The notes below the pieces were generated by a model. The model had not been told where the DNA came from, made no database searches, and saw only the letters and a program-made list of their open reading frames with translations. From contig NZ_BJDU01000001.1 in NCBI RefSeq assembly GCF_005405305.1, positions 370,791 to 434,790 on the forward strand: 64,000 nt of DNA. Reading direction: 5' to 3'. The position numbers and the translations under genes were made by a program. The stretch comes from Companilactobacillus formosensis. GTDB lineage: Bacteria > Bacillota > Bacilli > Lactobacillales > Lactobacillaceae. Every line of letters begins with the position of its first letter. The stretch's first letter is position 1. This document shows, piece by piece, positions 45,599 to 54,630 of this stretch.

Positions 45599-46201
45599 AT
45601 GGCTAATCAATATTTTGAAAATACTCCTAGTGTGGAGCATGAAGTTAAGAATTTCAATTTTACTTTACGTAAGCATAATTTAGATTTTATGTCTGACAGT
45701 GGGGTTTTCTCCAGACAAACGATCGATTACGGTTCACGAGTACTAATTGAAGCAATTGATTTCCAGAACATTCCTAATGGCAATATCTTAGACGTTGGCT
45801 GTGGCTATGGTCCAATCGGTTTGGCTTTGGCTAAAGAGCAAACTAAACGAGAGATAACTATGGTTGACGTTAATCTAAGAGCATTAGATTTGGCTAAGAA
45901 AAATGCCGATAACAACCAAATTAAAAACGTTGAGATTTTTGAATCAGATACTTATGATAAGGTATCAGGCAAATATGCATTGATTGTTTCTAATCCACCA
46001 GTTCGTGCTGGTAAAAAAGTTGTCAATTCAATTTTGGCTGACTCAAAAGACTATCTCGAACCAAATGGTGAATTGTGGATCGTCTTGCAAAAGAAACAAG
46101 GTGCTCCTTCAGCTAAAAAACTAATGGATGAAACTTTTGGCAACGTTGAAGTAGTCACACGTGATAAAGGATATTATATTTTGAAAAGTAAATTGATTTA
46201 A
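45599..46201 (+). CDS. Class I SAM methyltransferase (RsmC-like)
   Basis: About 200 residues. The SAM-binding motif is LDVGCGYGPIGLALA and the catalytic NPPxR motif is VSNPPVRAGKK, which is typical of the RsmC/RlmG group of N2-guanine rRNA methyltransferases. The single-domain length matches the Bacilli YbxB-type protein encoded after rplL. Start ATG 45599, eight bases after GGAAGGA. Confidence 0.88.
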   Translation: MANQYFENTPSVEHEVKNFNFTLRKHNLDFMSDSGVFSRQTIDYGSRVLIEAIDFQNIPNGNILDVGCGYGPIGLALAKEQTKREITMVDVNLRALDLAKKNADNNQIKNVEIFESDTYDKVSGKYALIVSNPPVRAGKKVVNSILADSKDYLEPNGELWIVLQKKQGAPSAKKLMDETFGNVEVVTRDKGYYILKSKLI

Positions 46202-46244
46202 ATTACTCCTGAATATGGTATATTCATGTTGGAGGCGTTTACTT

Positions 46245-46559
46245 ATGAAGAAAAAAATCGTAATTGGAATCATTATTTCTGCAATTTCTGCAGGTACAAT
46301 TTTAACGGTATCATCTGTAATTCATCTTTTGAAAAATAAGACGATTCAAAATGATCGCAAGCAATTGGAAGAATATGTTGATAAATATCTTCACGGTAAC
46401 GAAAAATTAATGGCTTTTGTCGGTACACTATCCGATGATCAAGTACGTGAATTGATTGATATCTTGGAAACTTTGAAAAAAGAACAAGAACAATTAAAAA
46501 TCAAAGCACCAGTATTTCCCAAATATTTAGAAAAGAAAGTAACTAATTTAATCGGTTAA
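46245..46559 (+). CDS. Small membrane-anchored hypothetical protein
   Basis: About 104 residues: a basic N-terminus, one transmembrane helix (about residues 5-27) and a charged helical cytoplasmic or extracytoplasmic part with coiled-coil tendency (ELIDILETLKKEQEQLK). The family is not recognised. Start ATG 46245 with GGAGG nine bases upstream. The stop lies two bases before tadA, so the pair is probably co-transcribed. Confidence 0.7.
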   Translation: MKKKIVIGIIISAISAGTILTVSSVIHLLKNKTIQNDRKQLEEYVDKYLHGNEKLMAFVGTLSDDQVRELIDILETLKKEQEQLKIKAPVFPKYLEKKVTNLIG

Positions 46560-46561
46560 AA

Positions 46562-47038
46562 ATGATATTTTCAGAAGATAAAATAAATGAGTACATGGAT
46601 TTAGCATTAGAAGAAGCAAAAAAAGCTGAGTCTAGAAGAGAAGTTCCTATTGGTTGTATCATTGTGGACAATCAGACTGGTGAAGTTATTGCTCGTGGCT
46701 CAAACGAACGTGAGGAAACCCAAAATGCTATTAAGCATGCTGAGATTATTGCAATTGAAGCAGCTTGTGCAAAAGTTGGGAGCTGGCGTCTGGAACACAC
46801 GAGTTTGTTTGTCACGCTGGAACCTTGTCCAATGTGTGCTGGAGCGATTATTAATAGTCGTATTGAGGAAGTTATTTATGGTGCCAAGGATCCTAAAGCA
46901 GGGTCAGTTGGTTCCATTAATAATTTGTTGGCTGAGACCCGCTATAATCATCAACCAGAGGTGTTAAGTGGAGTCAAAGACCAAGAGGCAGCTGATCTTC
47001 TTCGCAATTTCTTTCGAGAAATTCGTCGCAAAAAGTAG
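46562..47038 (+). CDS. tadA: tRNA-specific adenosine deaminase TadA
   Basis: Deaminates A34 of tRNA-Arg(ACG) to inosine; 158 residues. The zinc-site motifs are KHAEIIAIE (HAE) and EPCPMCAGAI (PCxxC). No clear ribosome site precedes the ATG, so coupling to the preceding gene is likely. Confidence 0.95.
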   Translation: MIFSEDKINEYMDLALEEAKKAESRREVPIGCIIVDNQTGEVIARGSNEREETQNAIKHAEIIAIEAACAKVGSWRLEHTSLFVTLEPCPMCAGAIINSRIEEVIYGAKDPKAGSVGSINNLLAETRYNHQPEVLSGVKDQEAADLLRNFFREIRRKK

Positions 47039-47070
47039 AAAAAATTTGTGATTTATAGTATCATAGTTAT

Positions 47071-47160
47071 TGCCGTAAGGCCTTAGGGCAATGGTGCTCT
47101 TGCGAATCGTGTCAGGTTCGGAAGAAAGCAGCACTAAGTAAGGTGTGCCATGTGCCTTTT
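47071..47160 (+). ncRNA. ffs: Signal recognition particle RNA, small bacterial type
   Basis: The domain IV signature GTCAGGTTCGGAAGAAAGCAG is present at 47111-47131 in the split form GTCAGGTTCGG then AAGAAAGCAG, with flanking complementary arms (AAGGC..GCCTT and GGTGCT..AGCAC). The position between tadA and dnaX is typical of Bacilli. The ends are estimated from the outer pairing. Confidence 0.9.
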
Positions 47161-47175
47161 GTTATGTATATTAGC

Positions 47176-47207
47176 CTCCTAATCTATTCCGGATTAGGAG
47201 TTTTTTT
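47176..47207 (+). terminator. Rho-independent terminator after SRP RNA
   Basis: CTCCTAATC/GATTAGGAG is followed by seven T residues. Confidence 0.9.
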
Positions 47208-47248
47208 GTGTTAAAATTTACATATCAGATTTTTTTGAAGGAGAAAAA

Positions 47249-48955
47249 ATGGCATATCAAGCACTTTATCGAGTTTGGCGTCCCCAAACTTTTTCTGACG
47301 TAATTGGCCAAGATGTCATTACTCAGACTCTGAGAAATGCGGTGGCTAGCAATATGACTAGTCATGCGTATTTGTTCAGTGGGCCACGTGGTACTGGGAA
47401 GACATCCTGTGCAAAGATTTTAGCTAAGGCAGTCAATTGTCTTAACCCCCAAGATGGCGAGCCTTGTAATGAATGTGAAATTTGTTTGGCAGCAAACGAA
47501 AATCGCTTAAATGACGTGATTGAAATTGATGCGGCCTCAAACAACGGTGTCGAAGAGATCCGTGACATTCGTGACAAAGTTAAATACGCTCCAACTGAAG
47601 CTAAATATAAAGTTTATATCATTGATGAAGTTCATATGCTTTCTCAAGGTGCATTCAATGCCTTACTGAAAACATTGGAAGAACCACCAGCAAATGTTAT
47701 GTTTATTTTGGCAACAACTGAGCCCCAAAAGATTCCTGCAACAATTATTTCTAGAACACAAAGTTTTAATTTCAGAAGAATTTCTAAACAAGATATTCTG
47801 AAACGAATGACTTTTATTTTAAATGACAAGAACATTAAGTATGACGAAGAAGGCTTAGACATTATCGCTGCTTCTGCTGAAGGTGGAATGCGTGATGCCT
47901 TGAGTATTTTGGATCAAGCTTTATCGTATGGCGATGATGAATTAACCCTCAAAAATGCTCAAGAAGTAACCGGCGCTTTGAGCAATGAACAAATTGTTTC
48001 TTATATGACGGCGATTGCTGAGAACAAGCCTGCTCAAGCTTTGACTAGTTTGTATCAAATTTTGGAGAGTGGTCGTTCGGCGTTACGATTTACAGAGATG
48101 ATCATTCGAGTTTGTCGTAATTTGATTTTGTATAATTCCAATTCCGATTTATCTAAGCAGATGGATAGTTCAATTATGACAAAAGAATTATTGGCAATTG
48201 CGGATAAATTTGATAATGACCGCTTGTTCTACATCGTTGATCAAGTCAGTGCAACCCAAAAGAATCTCAAGAATTCCAATCAGACTGATATCTACATGGA
48301 AATTTTAACTGTTAAGATTTCTGAACCTCAGGTCGCAAAAACTGCAGCTCCAGAGGCGGAGGCACCAGTTGAAAATGAAGTCATCGATAAATTACGTGAC
48401 GAAGTTTCTCATCTACAAAATGAAGTCAAGGACTTGTCTAGCGGTGCGATCGTGCAAAAGAGTAGTTCAAAGCCTAGACCTCATCATCGTGCTAACAACA
48501 ATACCCGCTTGAACAAGACTGCAATTTACAAAGTTCTCGGCAGTGCTACTAAGAATGATTTGGCGGCAGCTAGAGATATGTGGCCAGAACTAATGAGTAT
48601 GCTTTCAATTTCACAACGTGCTATGATGAGAGTCGCACAACCGGTTGCTGCATCTTCAGAAGGCATCGTAGTCGCTTTTGATTACGCCATGTGGTTCGAA
48701 CAAGTTCAAGATGATAGTGACTTTTTGCAATCTTTGACCGACAATGCTAGTAGGTTGTTGAAAAAAGATTGTCAAATAGTTCTCGTGCCTAAGGTCGACT
48801 GGCCTAAAATAAGAAAAGAATATATTGATAATAATATTGATTCAACCAAGAAAAACACGGTAAAATCTAATAAAGAAACTAAAAAAACTGATCCCACCGT
48901 TGATGAAGCATTAAAATTATTTGGTGACGATATAGTTGATGTAAAAAATGACTAG
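47249..48955 (+). CDS. dnaX: DNA polymerase III subunits gamma/tau
   Basis: Clamp-loader ATPase, 568 residues. Walker A is GPRGTGKTS, the zinc-binding Cys cluster is NCLNPQDGEPCNECEIC in two pieces around residues 63-79, and Walker B/SRC regions follow. The C-terminal tau part is variable and Lys-rich. It heads the dnaX-ybaB-recR-yaaL run usual in Firmicutes. Confidence 0.95.
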   Translation: MAYQALYRVWRPQTFSDVIGQDVITQTLRNAVASNMTSHAYLFSGPRGTGKTSCAKILAKAVNCLNPQDGEPCNECEICLAANENRLNDVIEIDAASNNGVEEIRDIRDKVKYAPTEAKYKVYIIDEVHMLSQGAFNALLKTLEEPPANVMFILATTEPQKIPATIISRTQSFNFRRISKQDILKRMTFILNDKNIKYDEEGLDIIAASAEGGMRDALSILDQALSYGDDELTLKNAQEVTGALSNEQIVSYMTAIAENKPAQALTSLYQILESGRSALRFTEMIIRVCRNLILYNSNSDLSKQMDSSIMTKELLAIADKFDNDRLFYIVDQVSATQKNLKNSNQTDIYMEILTVKISEPQVAKTAAPEAEAPVENEVIDKLRDEVSHLQNEVKDLSSGAIVQKSSSKPRPHHRANNNTRLNKTAIYKVLGSATKNDLAAARDMWPELMSMLSISQRAMMRVAQPVAASSEGIVVAFDYAMWFEQVQDDSDFLQSLTDNASRLLKKDCQIVLVPKVDWPKIRKEYIDNNIDSTKKNTVKSNKETKKTDPTVDEALKLFGDDIVDVKND

Positions 48956-48966
48956 GAGGAATTATT

Positions 48967-49296
48967 ATGAGTAAAGGAATGCCAAATATGGGTGGAATGG
49001 GTGGCAACATGGCCAATATCATGCGCCAAGCCCAAAAGATGCAAAAAGAAGTTCAAGCTACAACTGAAGAACTTAATAAGACAGAATATACTGGTAAATC
49101 AGTCGATGACTTTGTCGTTGTTAAAGTTACAGGTGACAAGAAAATTGCTGATATGACAATCAGCGACAAGATTATCGATCCAGATGATCCAGATACATTG
49201 CAAGATATGTTGATCGATGCTTTGAACAATGCTTTCAAGGCTGTTGATGATGACAAACAAGCAAAATTAGGTAAATACACAAACGGGTTGATATAA
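48967..49296 (+). CDS. ybaB: YbaB/EbfC nucleoid-associated protein
   Basis: A 109-residue DNA-binding dimer. It has a Gly/Met-rich N-terminus ([15 protein letters not shown]), a coiled-coil region and the family landmark [21 protein letters not shown]. The stop overlaps the recR start (TAATG). It begins after AGGAGG. Confidence 0.93.
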   Translation: MSKGMPNMGGMGGNMANIMRQAQKMQKEVQATTEELNKTEYTGKSVDDFVVVKVTGDKKIADMTISDKIIDPDDPDTLQDMLIDALNNAFKAVDDDKQAKLGKYTNGLI

Positions 49297-49895
49297 TGAA
49301 ATATCCAGAACCAATTTCGAAATTAATCGATAGTTATATGATGTTGCCGGGTATTGGTCGCAAGACTGCTACTCGAATGGCATTTTTCACGCTTGGCATG
49401 GACAAAGACCAAGTTAAGGAATTCGCTGATAATTTAATTTCCGCTAAGACAGATTTGAAGAAATGTAAAATTTGTGGAAATATTACCACTGAGGATATTT
49501 GTCCAATTTGTAGTGATAAGAGTCGTGATCAATCAACTATTTTAGTCGTTGAACAAGCTAAAGACATCATGTCCTTAGATGATATGAACGGCTATAATGG
49601 CTTGTATCACGTCCTAGGAGGGGTCTTATCGCCAGTTGATGGAGTTGGCCCAGAAGATTTGAATATTAAGATGTTGCTTAATCGTTTGAAGCAAAACCAA
49701 AGTGTTAAAGAATTGATTATTGCTACAAATGCAACGCCAGAAGGGGAAGCAACCGCTCAATATTTAGCCAAATTAGTTAAGCCAGCAGGAATAAAAGTAA
49801 CTAGATTGGCACATGGTTTAGCAGTCGGATCAGACATTGAATATGCCGATGAAATGACGTTAAAGAGTGCCGTTCTAGGTCGCAGGGAGATTTAA
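49296..49895 (+). CDS. recR: Recombination protein RecR
   Basis: A DNA repair clamp of 199 residues acting with RecF and RecO. It has a helix-hairpin-helix ([14 protein letters not shown]), a C4 zinc finger ([16 protein letters not shown]) and a Toprim domain ([22 protein letters not shown]). Confidence 0.96.
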   Translation: MKYPEPISKLIDSYMMLPGIGRKTATRMAFFTLGMDKDQVKEFADNLISAKTDLKKCKICGNITTEDICPICSDKSRDQSTILVVEQAKDIMSLDDMNGYNGLYHVLGGVLSPVDGVGPEDLNIKMLLNRLKQNQSVKELIIATNATPEGEATAQYLAKLVKPAGIKVTRLAHGLAVGSDIEYADEMTLKSAVLGRREI

Positions 49896-49896
49896 C

Positions 49897-50184
49897 ATGT
49901 TTGGTAGAAAAAAAGTGTCCGTCCAAAAGATGGAAGACGATCGCCTCTTAGATAATATTCACCAGATTCAAAGACGAATCGGGAATACCCAAAGAATGAT
50001 TAATAATTCAGTGGATGTAGACGATACGACAAGAATTCATTTGAAATTAGATCAATTGAAGTATCAATTTTTGTATTTAGAAGCTAGAAGAAGAAAGGCC
50101 CAAGCTAAGGCTACGACCAATATTATTTTTGGTGAAGAAGATACTTTCTTGAAGCAACCTAGTCGAGCTGAAAAGCACTGGTAG
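49897..50184 (+). CDS. yaaL: YaaL family protein (DUF2508)
   Basis: A highly charged helical protein of 95 residues, encoded directly after recR as in other Bacilli. It lacks membrane segments and has coiled-coil potential between residues 10 and 70. Its function is unknown. Confidence 0.85.
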   Translation: MFGRKKVSVQKMEDDRLLDNIHQIQRRIGNTQRMINNSVDVDDTTRIHLKLDQLKYQFLYLEARRRKAQAKATTNIIFGEEDTFLKQPSRAEKHW

Positions 50185-50198
50185 TGTTTTTAACTGCC

Positions 50199-50267
50199 GT
50201 CCTCCATAGCAAAGAAAATTTGGCTGGAACGTAGTGGGCATGACTTGGAGCCTTTGCTATTCCGGAC
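50199..50267 (+). ncRNA. Candidate structured RNA between yaaL and tmk
   Basis: Three nested inverted repeats enclose a GC-rich core: GTCC (50199)/GGAC (50264), ATAGCAAAG (50206-50214)/CTTTGCTAT (50252-50260) and GGCT (50222)/AGCC (50249). The element is about half GC while its surroundings are mostly AT. No T-run follows, so it is not a simple terminator. The class is unknown; a repeated intergenic element or small RNA is possible. Confidence 0.45.
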
Positions 50268-50300
50268 TAGATTCTAGCTTTATAATTTGATAAAAAAACA

Positions 50301-50370
50301 AATAGCATTCATATTATTGGAATGTAGTTCTTCTGAATAGAACTATATTCTATGTATGAATGCTATTTTT
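50301..50370. terminator. Long two-part hairpin, probable terminator
   Basis: The outer 13-bp stem AATAGCATTCATA/TATGAATGCTATT is followed, after a small internal loop, by a 12-bp stem GAATGTAGTTCT/AGAACTATATTC (one G-U) with a 7-nt loop. TTTTT follows on the right, and AAAAAAA precedes it. It is far longer than an ordinary terminator and could be a small mobile or processing element. Confidence 0.55.
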
Positions 50371-50475
50371 GACTTCGATTTATTTTTAATCAAAACTAAA
50401 TAACAACTTGCCATGAGTTTCATTTATTTCATTTTTCAAGTAAAATGGTAGTAATCATTTAAAAGGGGTTATATA

Positions 50476-51126
50476 ATGTCAGGAATATTTATATCATTTG
50501 AAGGACCAGACGGAGCGGGCAAAACGACTGCACTTGAGAAGCTATTGCCACTTTTGAAGGAGAGAACTGATAAAGAAGTCGTTCTTTCTCGAGAACCCGG
50601 TGGCAGTATCATTGCTGAAAAAATCCGAAAAATTATTTTGGATATTCATGATGAAGAAATGGACCCTAGAACAGAAGCTCTATTGTACGCAGCAGCAAGA
50701 CGTCAACATTTAGTTGATGCTGTTTTGCCAGCTTTGGATGAAGGCAAAGTTATGTTGAGTGATCGCTTCGTTGATAGTTCGATTGCCTATCAAGGTGGTG
50801 GTCGTCAAATTGGTACGAAAGAAGTTACTGAAATCAATGATTTTGCTATCGATGGTCACTTGCCTGACTTGACGATTTACTTTGACGTGACACCAGATGT
50901 TGGTCTTAGTCGAATTAGAAAAGACCACGAAGGCGCAATGGATCGTTTAGAAAAGGAAGCTTTATCATTCCATCAACGAGTTTATGATTCATACATGGAA
51001 ATAGTTAAAAAAAATCCTGATCGAATCAAAACTATCGACGCCGCCCAACCTGTGGAAAAAGTCGTTGCTGATGCTTTAGATGTTATAATTAAAAGATTTC
51101 CCGATGTTTTTAATGGAGGAAAATAA
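50476..51126 (+). CDS. tmk: Thymidylate kinase
   Basis: Phosphorylates dTMP to dTDP; 216 residues. The P-loop is EGPDGAGKTTALE, the DR(Y/F) motif is LSDRFVDSSIAYQG and the LID region is RIRKDHEGAMDRLEKE. The ribosome site is AAAGGGG. It heads a five-gene run through rsmI. Confidence 0.96.
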   Translation: MSGIFISFEGPDGAGKTTALEKLLPLLKERTDKEVVLSREPGGSIIAEKIRKIILDIHDEEMDPRTEALLYAAARRQHLVDAVLPALDEGKVMLSDRFVDSSIAYQGGGRQIGTKEVTEINDFAIDGHLPDLTIYFDVTPDVGLSRIRKDHEGAMDRLEKEALSFHQRVYDSYMEIVKKNPDRIKTIDAAQPVEKVVADALDVIIKRFPDVFNGGK

Positions 51127-51129
51127 ATT

Positions 51130-51456
51130 ATGAAATTAATTGTTGCAATTGTCCAAGATAAAGATAGCCAGCACTTAGAAACTAACTTGGTAAAAGCTAA
51201 TTTCCGTGCTACTAAATTGCCATCAACTGGTGGATTTTTGAAAGCCGGAAACTGTACCTTCTTGATTGGTGTTGAAGAAGAAAAAGTTGACGATGTCCTA
51301 GCTGTTATCAAGAAAACTAGTCACACTCGTTCACAATACGTTACACCAACATTCTTGATGCCAGAAGCTGCTTCAAGCATGGCTGACCCAGTTGAAGTCC
51401 AAGTCGGTGGTGCTACTTGCTTTATTTTGCCGGTGGATAAATTCGTGAGATTTTAA
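51130..51456 (+). CDS. darA: Cyclic di-AMP receptor DarA/PstA (YaaQ, DUF970)
   Basis: A PII-like trimeric signal protein of 108 residues. Landmarks are MKLIVAIVQDKD, ATKLPSTGGFLKAGNCTFLIG and GGATCFILPVDKFVRF. The family binds cyclic di-AMP, linking it to potassium, osmotic and carbon balance. It starts 4 bp after tmk. Confidence 0.93.
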   Translation: MKLIVAIVQDKDSQHLETNLVKANFRATKLPSTGGFLKAGNCTFLIGVEEEKVDDVLAVIKKTSHTRSQYVTPTFLMPEAASSMADPVEVQVGGATCFILPVDKFVRF

Positions 51457-51458
51457 CA

Positions 51459-52412
51459 ATGGAAAGTTTAGTAAAAGAACAACCGCGCGTAGTTCATGAG
51501 TTCCAAAAAATCATTTCATCCAATATGTTGTCGCATGCCTATTTGATCGATAGTGCTTCATCGAAGGTCAGACAACAAATGGCAATTTGGTTAGCGCAAA
51601 GTCAATTTTGTGATAACTTAGTAGATGGAGCACCGGACCAGACGTGTCAAAAATGTCAGACGATTGCTTTAGGTGATAATCCAGATGTTCTGGAAGTTAA
51701 GACTGATAAGAGAAGTATCGGTGTCGATGACATTAAGTTTTTCAAAAAAGAAGCTAATATGGCCGCTACTCAAGGTAAACGTCGAATTCTGATTATTGAT
51801 GAAGCAGAGAAAATGACTGTCCAGGCTGCTAACAACCTATTGAAAACAATCGAGGAACCAGAAGGTAATTTGATGATTATTTTGTTGGCAGAATCTGCTA
51901 AACAGTTGTTGCCGACGATTCAATCACGAGTCCAAATTTTTCATTTATCTAATCAGAGTAATGAAGATGAGATAACGGCATTAGTTAACTTAGGATTTAA
52001 AGAAGAACAGGCTAAACGTGCTTTAAAAGTCACTGATATTAAATATTTAGAATCTATCGACGGTGAAAAATTTCAAGCATATACCACTGTTATAACTAGT
52101 TGGTTGAAAGAAATTAACAAACAAAAAATAAATTCATTTGTGGACATACAGACTGACGTTATGCCGTTAGTAGAGAATAAGGATCAACAACATTTATTTT
52201 TCGACATGTTGAATCAAATTTTTAGTGATATATTATCAATAAGGTACAATTTAGAAAAGTCGACATTAACATCTGTGGATATCTTGTCAAATAAAAGTAT
52301 TAAACGAGTTATCCAAATGTCAGATGATTTATTCACAGCGCAACAAATGTGGAAAAGTAATGTTTCGTTTCAAGCTATTTTAGAAGATTTGTCATTAAAA
52401 TTTGTGGATTAG
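51459..52412 (+). CDS. holB: DNA polymerase III subunit delta'
   Basis: A clamp-loader subunit of 317 residues, homologous to the DnaX N-terminus. It has a zinc cluster (CDNLVDGAPDQTCQKCQ) and DEAEKMTVQAANNLLKTIEEP. It lacks a functional Walker A, as is normal for delta'. It follows darA by 2 bp. Confidence 0.93.
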   Translation: MESLVKEQPRVVHEFQKIISSNMLSHAYLIDSASSKVRQQMAIWLAQSQFCDNLVDGAPDQTCQKCQTIALGDNPDVLEVKTDKRSIGVDDIKFFKKEANMAATQGKRRILIIDEAEKMTVQAANNLLKTIEEPEGNLMIILLAESAKQLLPTIQSRVQIFHLSNQSNEDEITALVNLGFKEEQAKRALKVTDIKYLESIDGEKFQAYTTVITSWLKEINKQKINSFVDIQTDVMPLVENKDQQHLFFDMLNQIFSDILSIRYNLEKSTLTSVDILSNKSIKRVIQMSDDLFTAQQMWKSNVSFQAILEDLSLKFVD

Positions 52413-52423
52413 TAGGTGAAATC

Positions 52424-52789
52424 ATGGCAGAGAAAGATTTATATGATGAATTTGAGACAATCACAGATCAACTAAATGATATAAGTAAAAAAGTTTCTTT
52501 GCTTAAAGAAGAATTGTCAAAGACTCTAGAAGAAAAAGAAGAGTTAAAGATTGAAAACAAAAATCTTCGCAAGCATTTAGAAAAGATGGGTTATGAAGAT
52601 AAGGATTTTAATGGTAATAAATTATCCTATTCACGATTGAATCTAGAAAGTTTGTATCGTAAAGGATTTCATGTTTGCCAACAATTTTATGGAACCCATC
52701 GTAAGGACAAAGAAGAATGTATTTTCTGTACTAATGTCCTTTATGGAAGCAACAAGAAGAGCAAGAAAAAAGCAATTAAGAACAGATAA
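52424..52789 (+). CDS. yabA: Replication initiation control protein YabA
   Basis: A 121-residue regulator that binds DnaA and DnaN to limit initiation. It has an N-terminal leucine-zipper coiled coil (about residues 5-60) and a C-terminal zinc module FHVCQQFYG..ECIFC. Confidence 0.93.
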   Translation: MAEKDLYDEFETITDQLNDISKKVSLLKEELSKTLEEKEELKIENKNLRKHLEKMGYEDKDFNGNKLSYSRLNLESLYRKGFHVCQQFYGTHRKDKEECIFCTNVLYGSNKKSKKKAIKNR

Positions 52790-52803
52790 GGGGAGCTATT
52801 TGA

Positions 52804-53673
52804 ATGAAGGAACAAAGAAGTTTTGTTGATAATTCGAAGGGCTGCCTTTTTTTAGTGCCAACACCAATTGGTAATTTAGAAGACATGACTTTTCGAGCTG
52901 TTAACACGTTAAAAGATGTCGATTTGGTCGCTGCAGAGGATACTCGTAATACTAAGAATTTATTAAATCATTTTGAAATACCAACAGAATTAATAAGTTT
53001 TCATGAACATAATACTGCTCAACGTATTCCAGAATTAATAGAAAAAATGAATCAAGGACTAAAAATAGCTCAAGTAAGTGATGCTGGAGCACCCTCAATC
53101 AGTGATCCGGGAAAAGAATTAGTTAAGGCTGCTATCAAAGAAGAGATTCCCGTTGTGCCATTGCCAGGAGCAACTGCTTCAATCACAGCTTTAATTGCTT
53201 CAGGAATCAGTCCACAACCATTTTATTTCTACGGATTCTTACCTCGTAAGGGAAAAGAAAGAACTCAAGCTTTAAACAATCTAGCTAATCGTGAAGAGAC
53301 AACCATCGTTTATGAATCACCTTATCGAGTTAAAAAGACGATTCAAGATTTGATCGACAATTTTGGCGGTGACAGACAAATCACTTTAGCTCGCGAGTTG
53401 ACGAAAATTCATGAAGCCTTTCTACGTGGCAGTTTGGATCAAGTGGCAAGTTATTATGAAGAAAATGACCCTAAAGGCGAATACGTTTTGATTATTGCTG
53501 GAAAGCCCGAAGAAGTCACTCAAGCTGAGTCTGACGACGATTTGGTGGGCTCAGTCGATAAGTTGATAGCACAAGGATTAAAACCTAACAAGGCTATTAA
53601 AGAAGTGGCTTCACAAAATGGTTTAAAGAAACAAGAAGTTTATAATTTGTATCATGGAATTGGAGAAGAGTAA
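52804..53673 (+). CDS. rsmI: 16S rRNA (cytidine-1402-2'-O)-methyltransferase RsmI
   Basis: A tetrapyrrole-methylase-fold enzyme of 289 residues. Landmarks are LVPTPIGNLEDMTFRA, AAEDTRNTKNLL, SDAGAPSISDPG and PLPGATASITALIASG. It ends the tmk-rsmI run, 14 bp after yabA. Confidence 0.95.
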   Translation: MKEQRSFVDNSKGCLFLVPTPIGNLEDMTFRAVNTLKDVDLVAAEDTRNTKNLLNHFEIPTELISFHEHNTAQRIPELIEKMNQGLKIAQVSDAGAPSISDPGKELVKAAIKEEIPVVPLPGATASITALIASGISPQPFYFYGFLPRKGKERTQALNNLANREETTIVYESPYRVKKTIQDLIDNFGGDRQITLARELTKIHEAFLRGSLDQVASYYEENDPKGEYVLIIAGKPEEVTQAESDDDLVGSVDKLIAQGLKPNKAIKEVASQNGLKKQEVYNLYHGIGEE

Positions 53674-53675
53674 TC

Positions 53676-54419
53676 GTGACTGAAAAAAGAACCTTTTCAA
53701 TCGAGATGGAAGTACCTTATTATTTCGTAAACTTTACCGGCGACATGCGTTTGTCAGCCTTAGTCGATGCAATGCTATTGACGTCAGAAAAACAGTTGCA
53801 TCAGGCAGATATCGATAGTAGCGAAATGGTAAAGAATAACGGCTTAGGTTGGGTCGTTGTGCAATATCATATGGATATCGATAAGATGCCAAGACTTGGT
53901 CAAAAAATCAAAATCACGACCCAAGCAACGAGTTTTAATAAGTATTTCTTCTATCGTGATTTTTGGATCGACGATGAAGAAGGCAACCGTATGGTCAGTG
54001 CTACTAGTGCTTTTGTCTTGATTGATATCAAACAACGTAAGATTGTCAGTGCGGCTGATCGATTGGATGATTTGTTTGGGGCAGTTGAAACTACTAAGCT
54101 CAAACGTTTCAACCGGGTCAAAGTACCGGATGAGTTTGATTTTCAACAAGCTCAACATATCGGCTACTACAATATCGATGTTAATAAACATGTTAATAAT
54201 TCATATTATTTCGATTGGATGGTCGACACTTTAGATATCGATTTTATTGGCAGTCATCAATTAACTAGCATGGATATTAAGTACGACAAAGAGCTCAATA
54301 TAAAAAGCCAACCAGTCGCATATGCTAAATTAGATAATACGAACAATAAATCTATTCATTGGATAAAGAACGGTGACGTGCTGAACGTTGTTGCTCAATT
54401 CAATTGGAAAAATAAGTAA
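53676..54419 (+). CDS. Acyl-ACP thioesterase (FatA/FatB family)
   Basis: A double hot-dog thioesterase of 247 residues that releases fatty acids from acyl carrier protein. Family marks are GLGWVVVQYHMDIDKMPRLG, FYRDFWI and the catalytic Asn/His region NIDVNKHVNNSYYFDW. The start is GTG, two bases after rsmI, with GGAGAAGAG upstream. Confidence 0.9.
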   Translation: MTEKRTFSIEMEVPYYFVNFTGDMRLSALVDAMLLTSEKQLHQADIDSSEMVKNNGLGWVVVQYHMDIDKMPRLGQKIKITTQATSFNKYFFYRDFWIDDEEGNRMVSATSAFVLIDIKQRKIVSAADRLDDLFGAVETTKLKRFNRVKVPDEFDFQQAQHIGYYNIDVNKHVNNSYYFDWMVDTLDIDFIGSHQLTSMDIKYDKELNIKSQPVAYAKLDNTNNKSIHWIKNGDVLNVVAQFNWKNK

Positions 54420-54435
54420 ATTGCAAACAAAACAC

Positions 54436-54463
54436 TTGTTTACAGAAAAAATAGTGCTATGAT
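54436..54463 (+). promoter_or_regulatory. Promoter of the folT transcript
   Basis: TTGTTT (54436) and TATGAT (54458) are 16 bp apart, with TGC extending the -10. The start is predicted a few bases before the riboswitch. Confidence 0.65.
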
Positions 54464-54483
54464 AGACGAGTACTAAAAAATTT

Positions 54484-54625
54484 GGAGTAGGATTCAAGGC
54501 GTTAAGTGCTGGTGGAACGGAATGTGAACACCGGACAAAGAGTTATCTCGCGATCTTGTTTCCGCATTCGCCACTTTATATACGTCTTAAGCCTATATCT
54601 GGTGGCAGCTCCGTCTAGGAGATGT
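54484..54625 (+). promoter_or_regulatory. Tetrahydrofolate (THF) riboswitch before folT
   Basis: The aptamer landmarks GGAGTAGG, GGCGTTAAGTGCTGGTG, CGGAATGT and CACCGGAC occur in the order of the THF riboswitch, closing with GGTGGCAGCTCC (54601-54612). AGGC.TTAAG pairs with CTTAAGCCT. The closing CTCC can pair with GGAG at 54484 (P1) or with the folT ribosome site GGAG at 54618, so ligand binding should change translation. The gene downstream, a folate transporter, supports the call. Confidence 0.78.
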
Positions 54626-54630
54626 CGATT

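Noticed and set aside
47249-48955. Programmed frameshift in dnaX producing a short gamma subunit
   Set aside because: I saw no slippery A-run followed by a stem-loop at the expected place in the middle of the gene.
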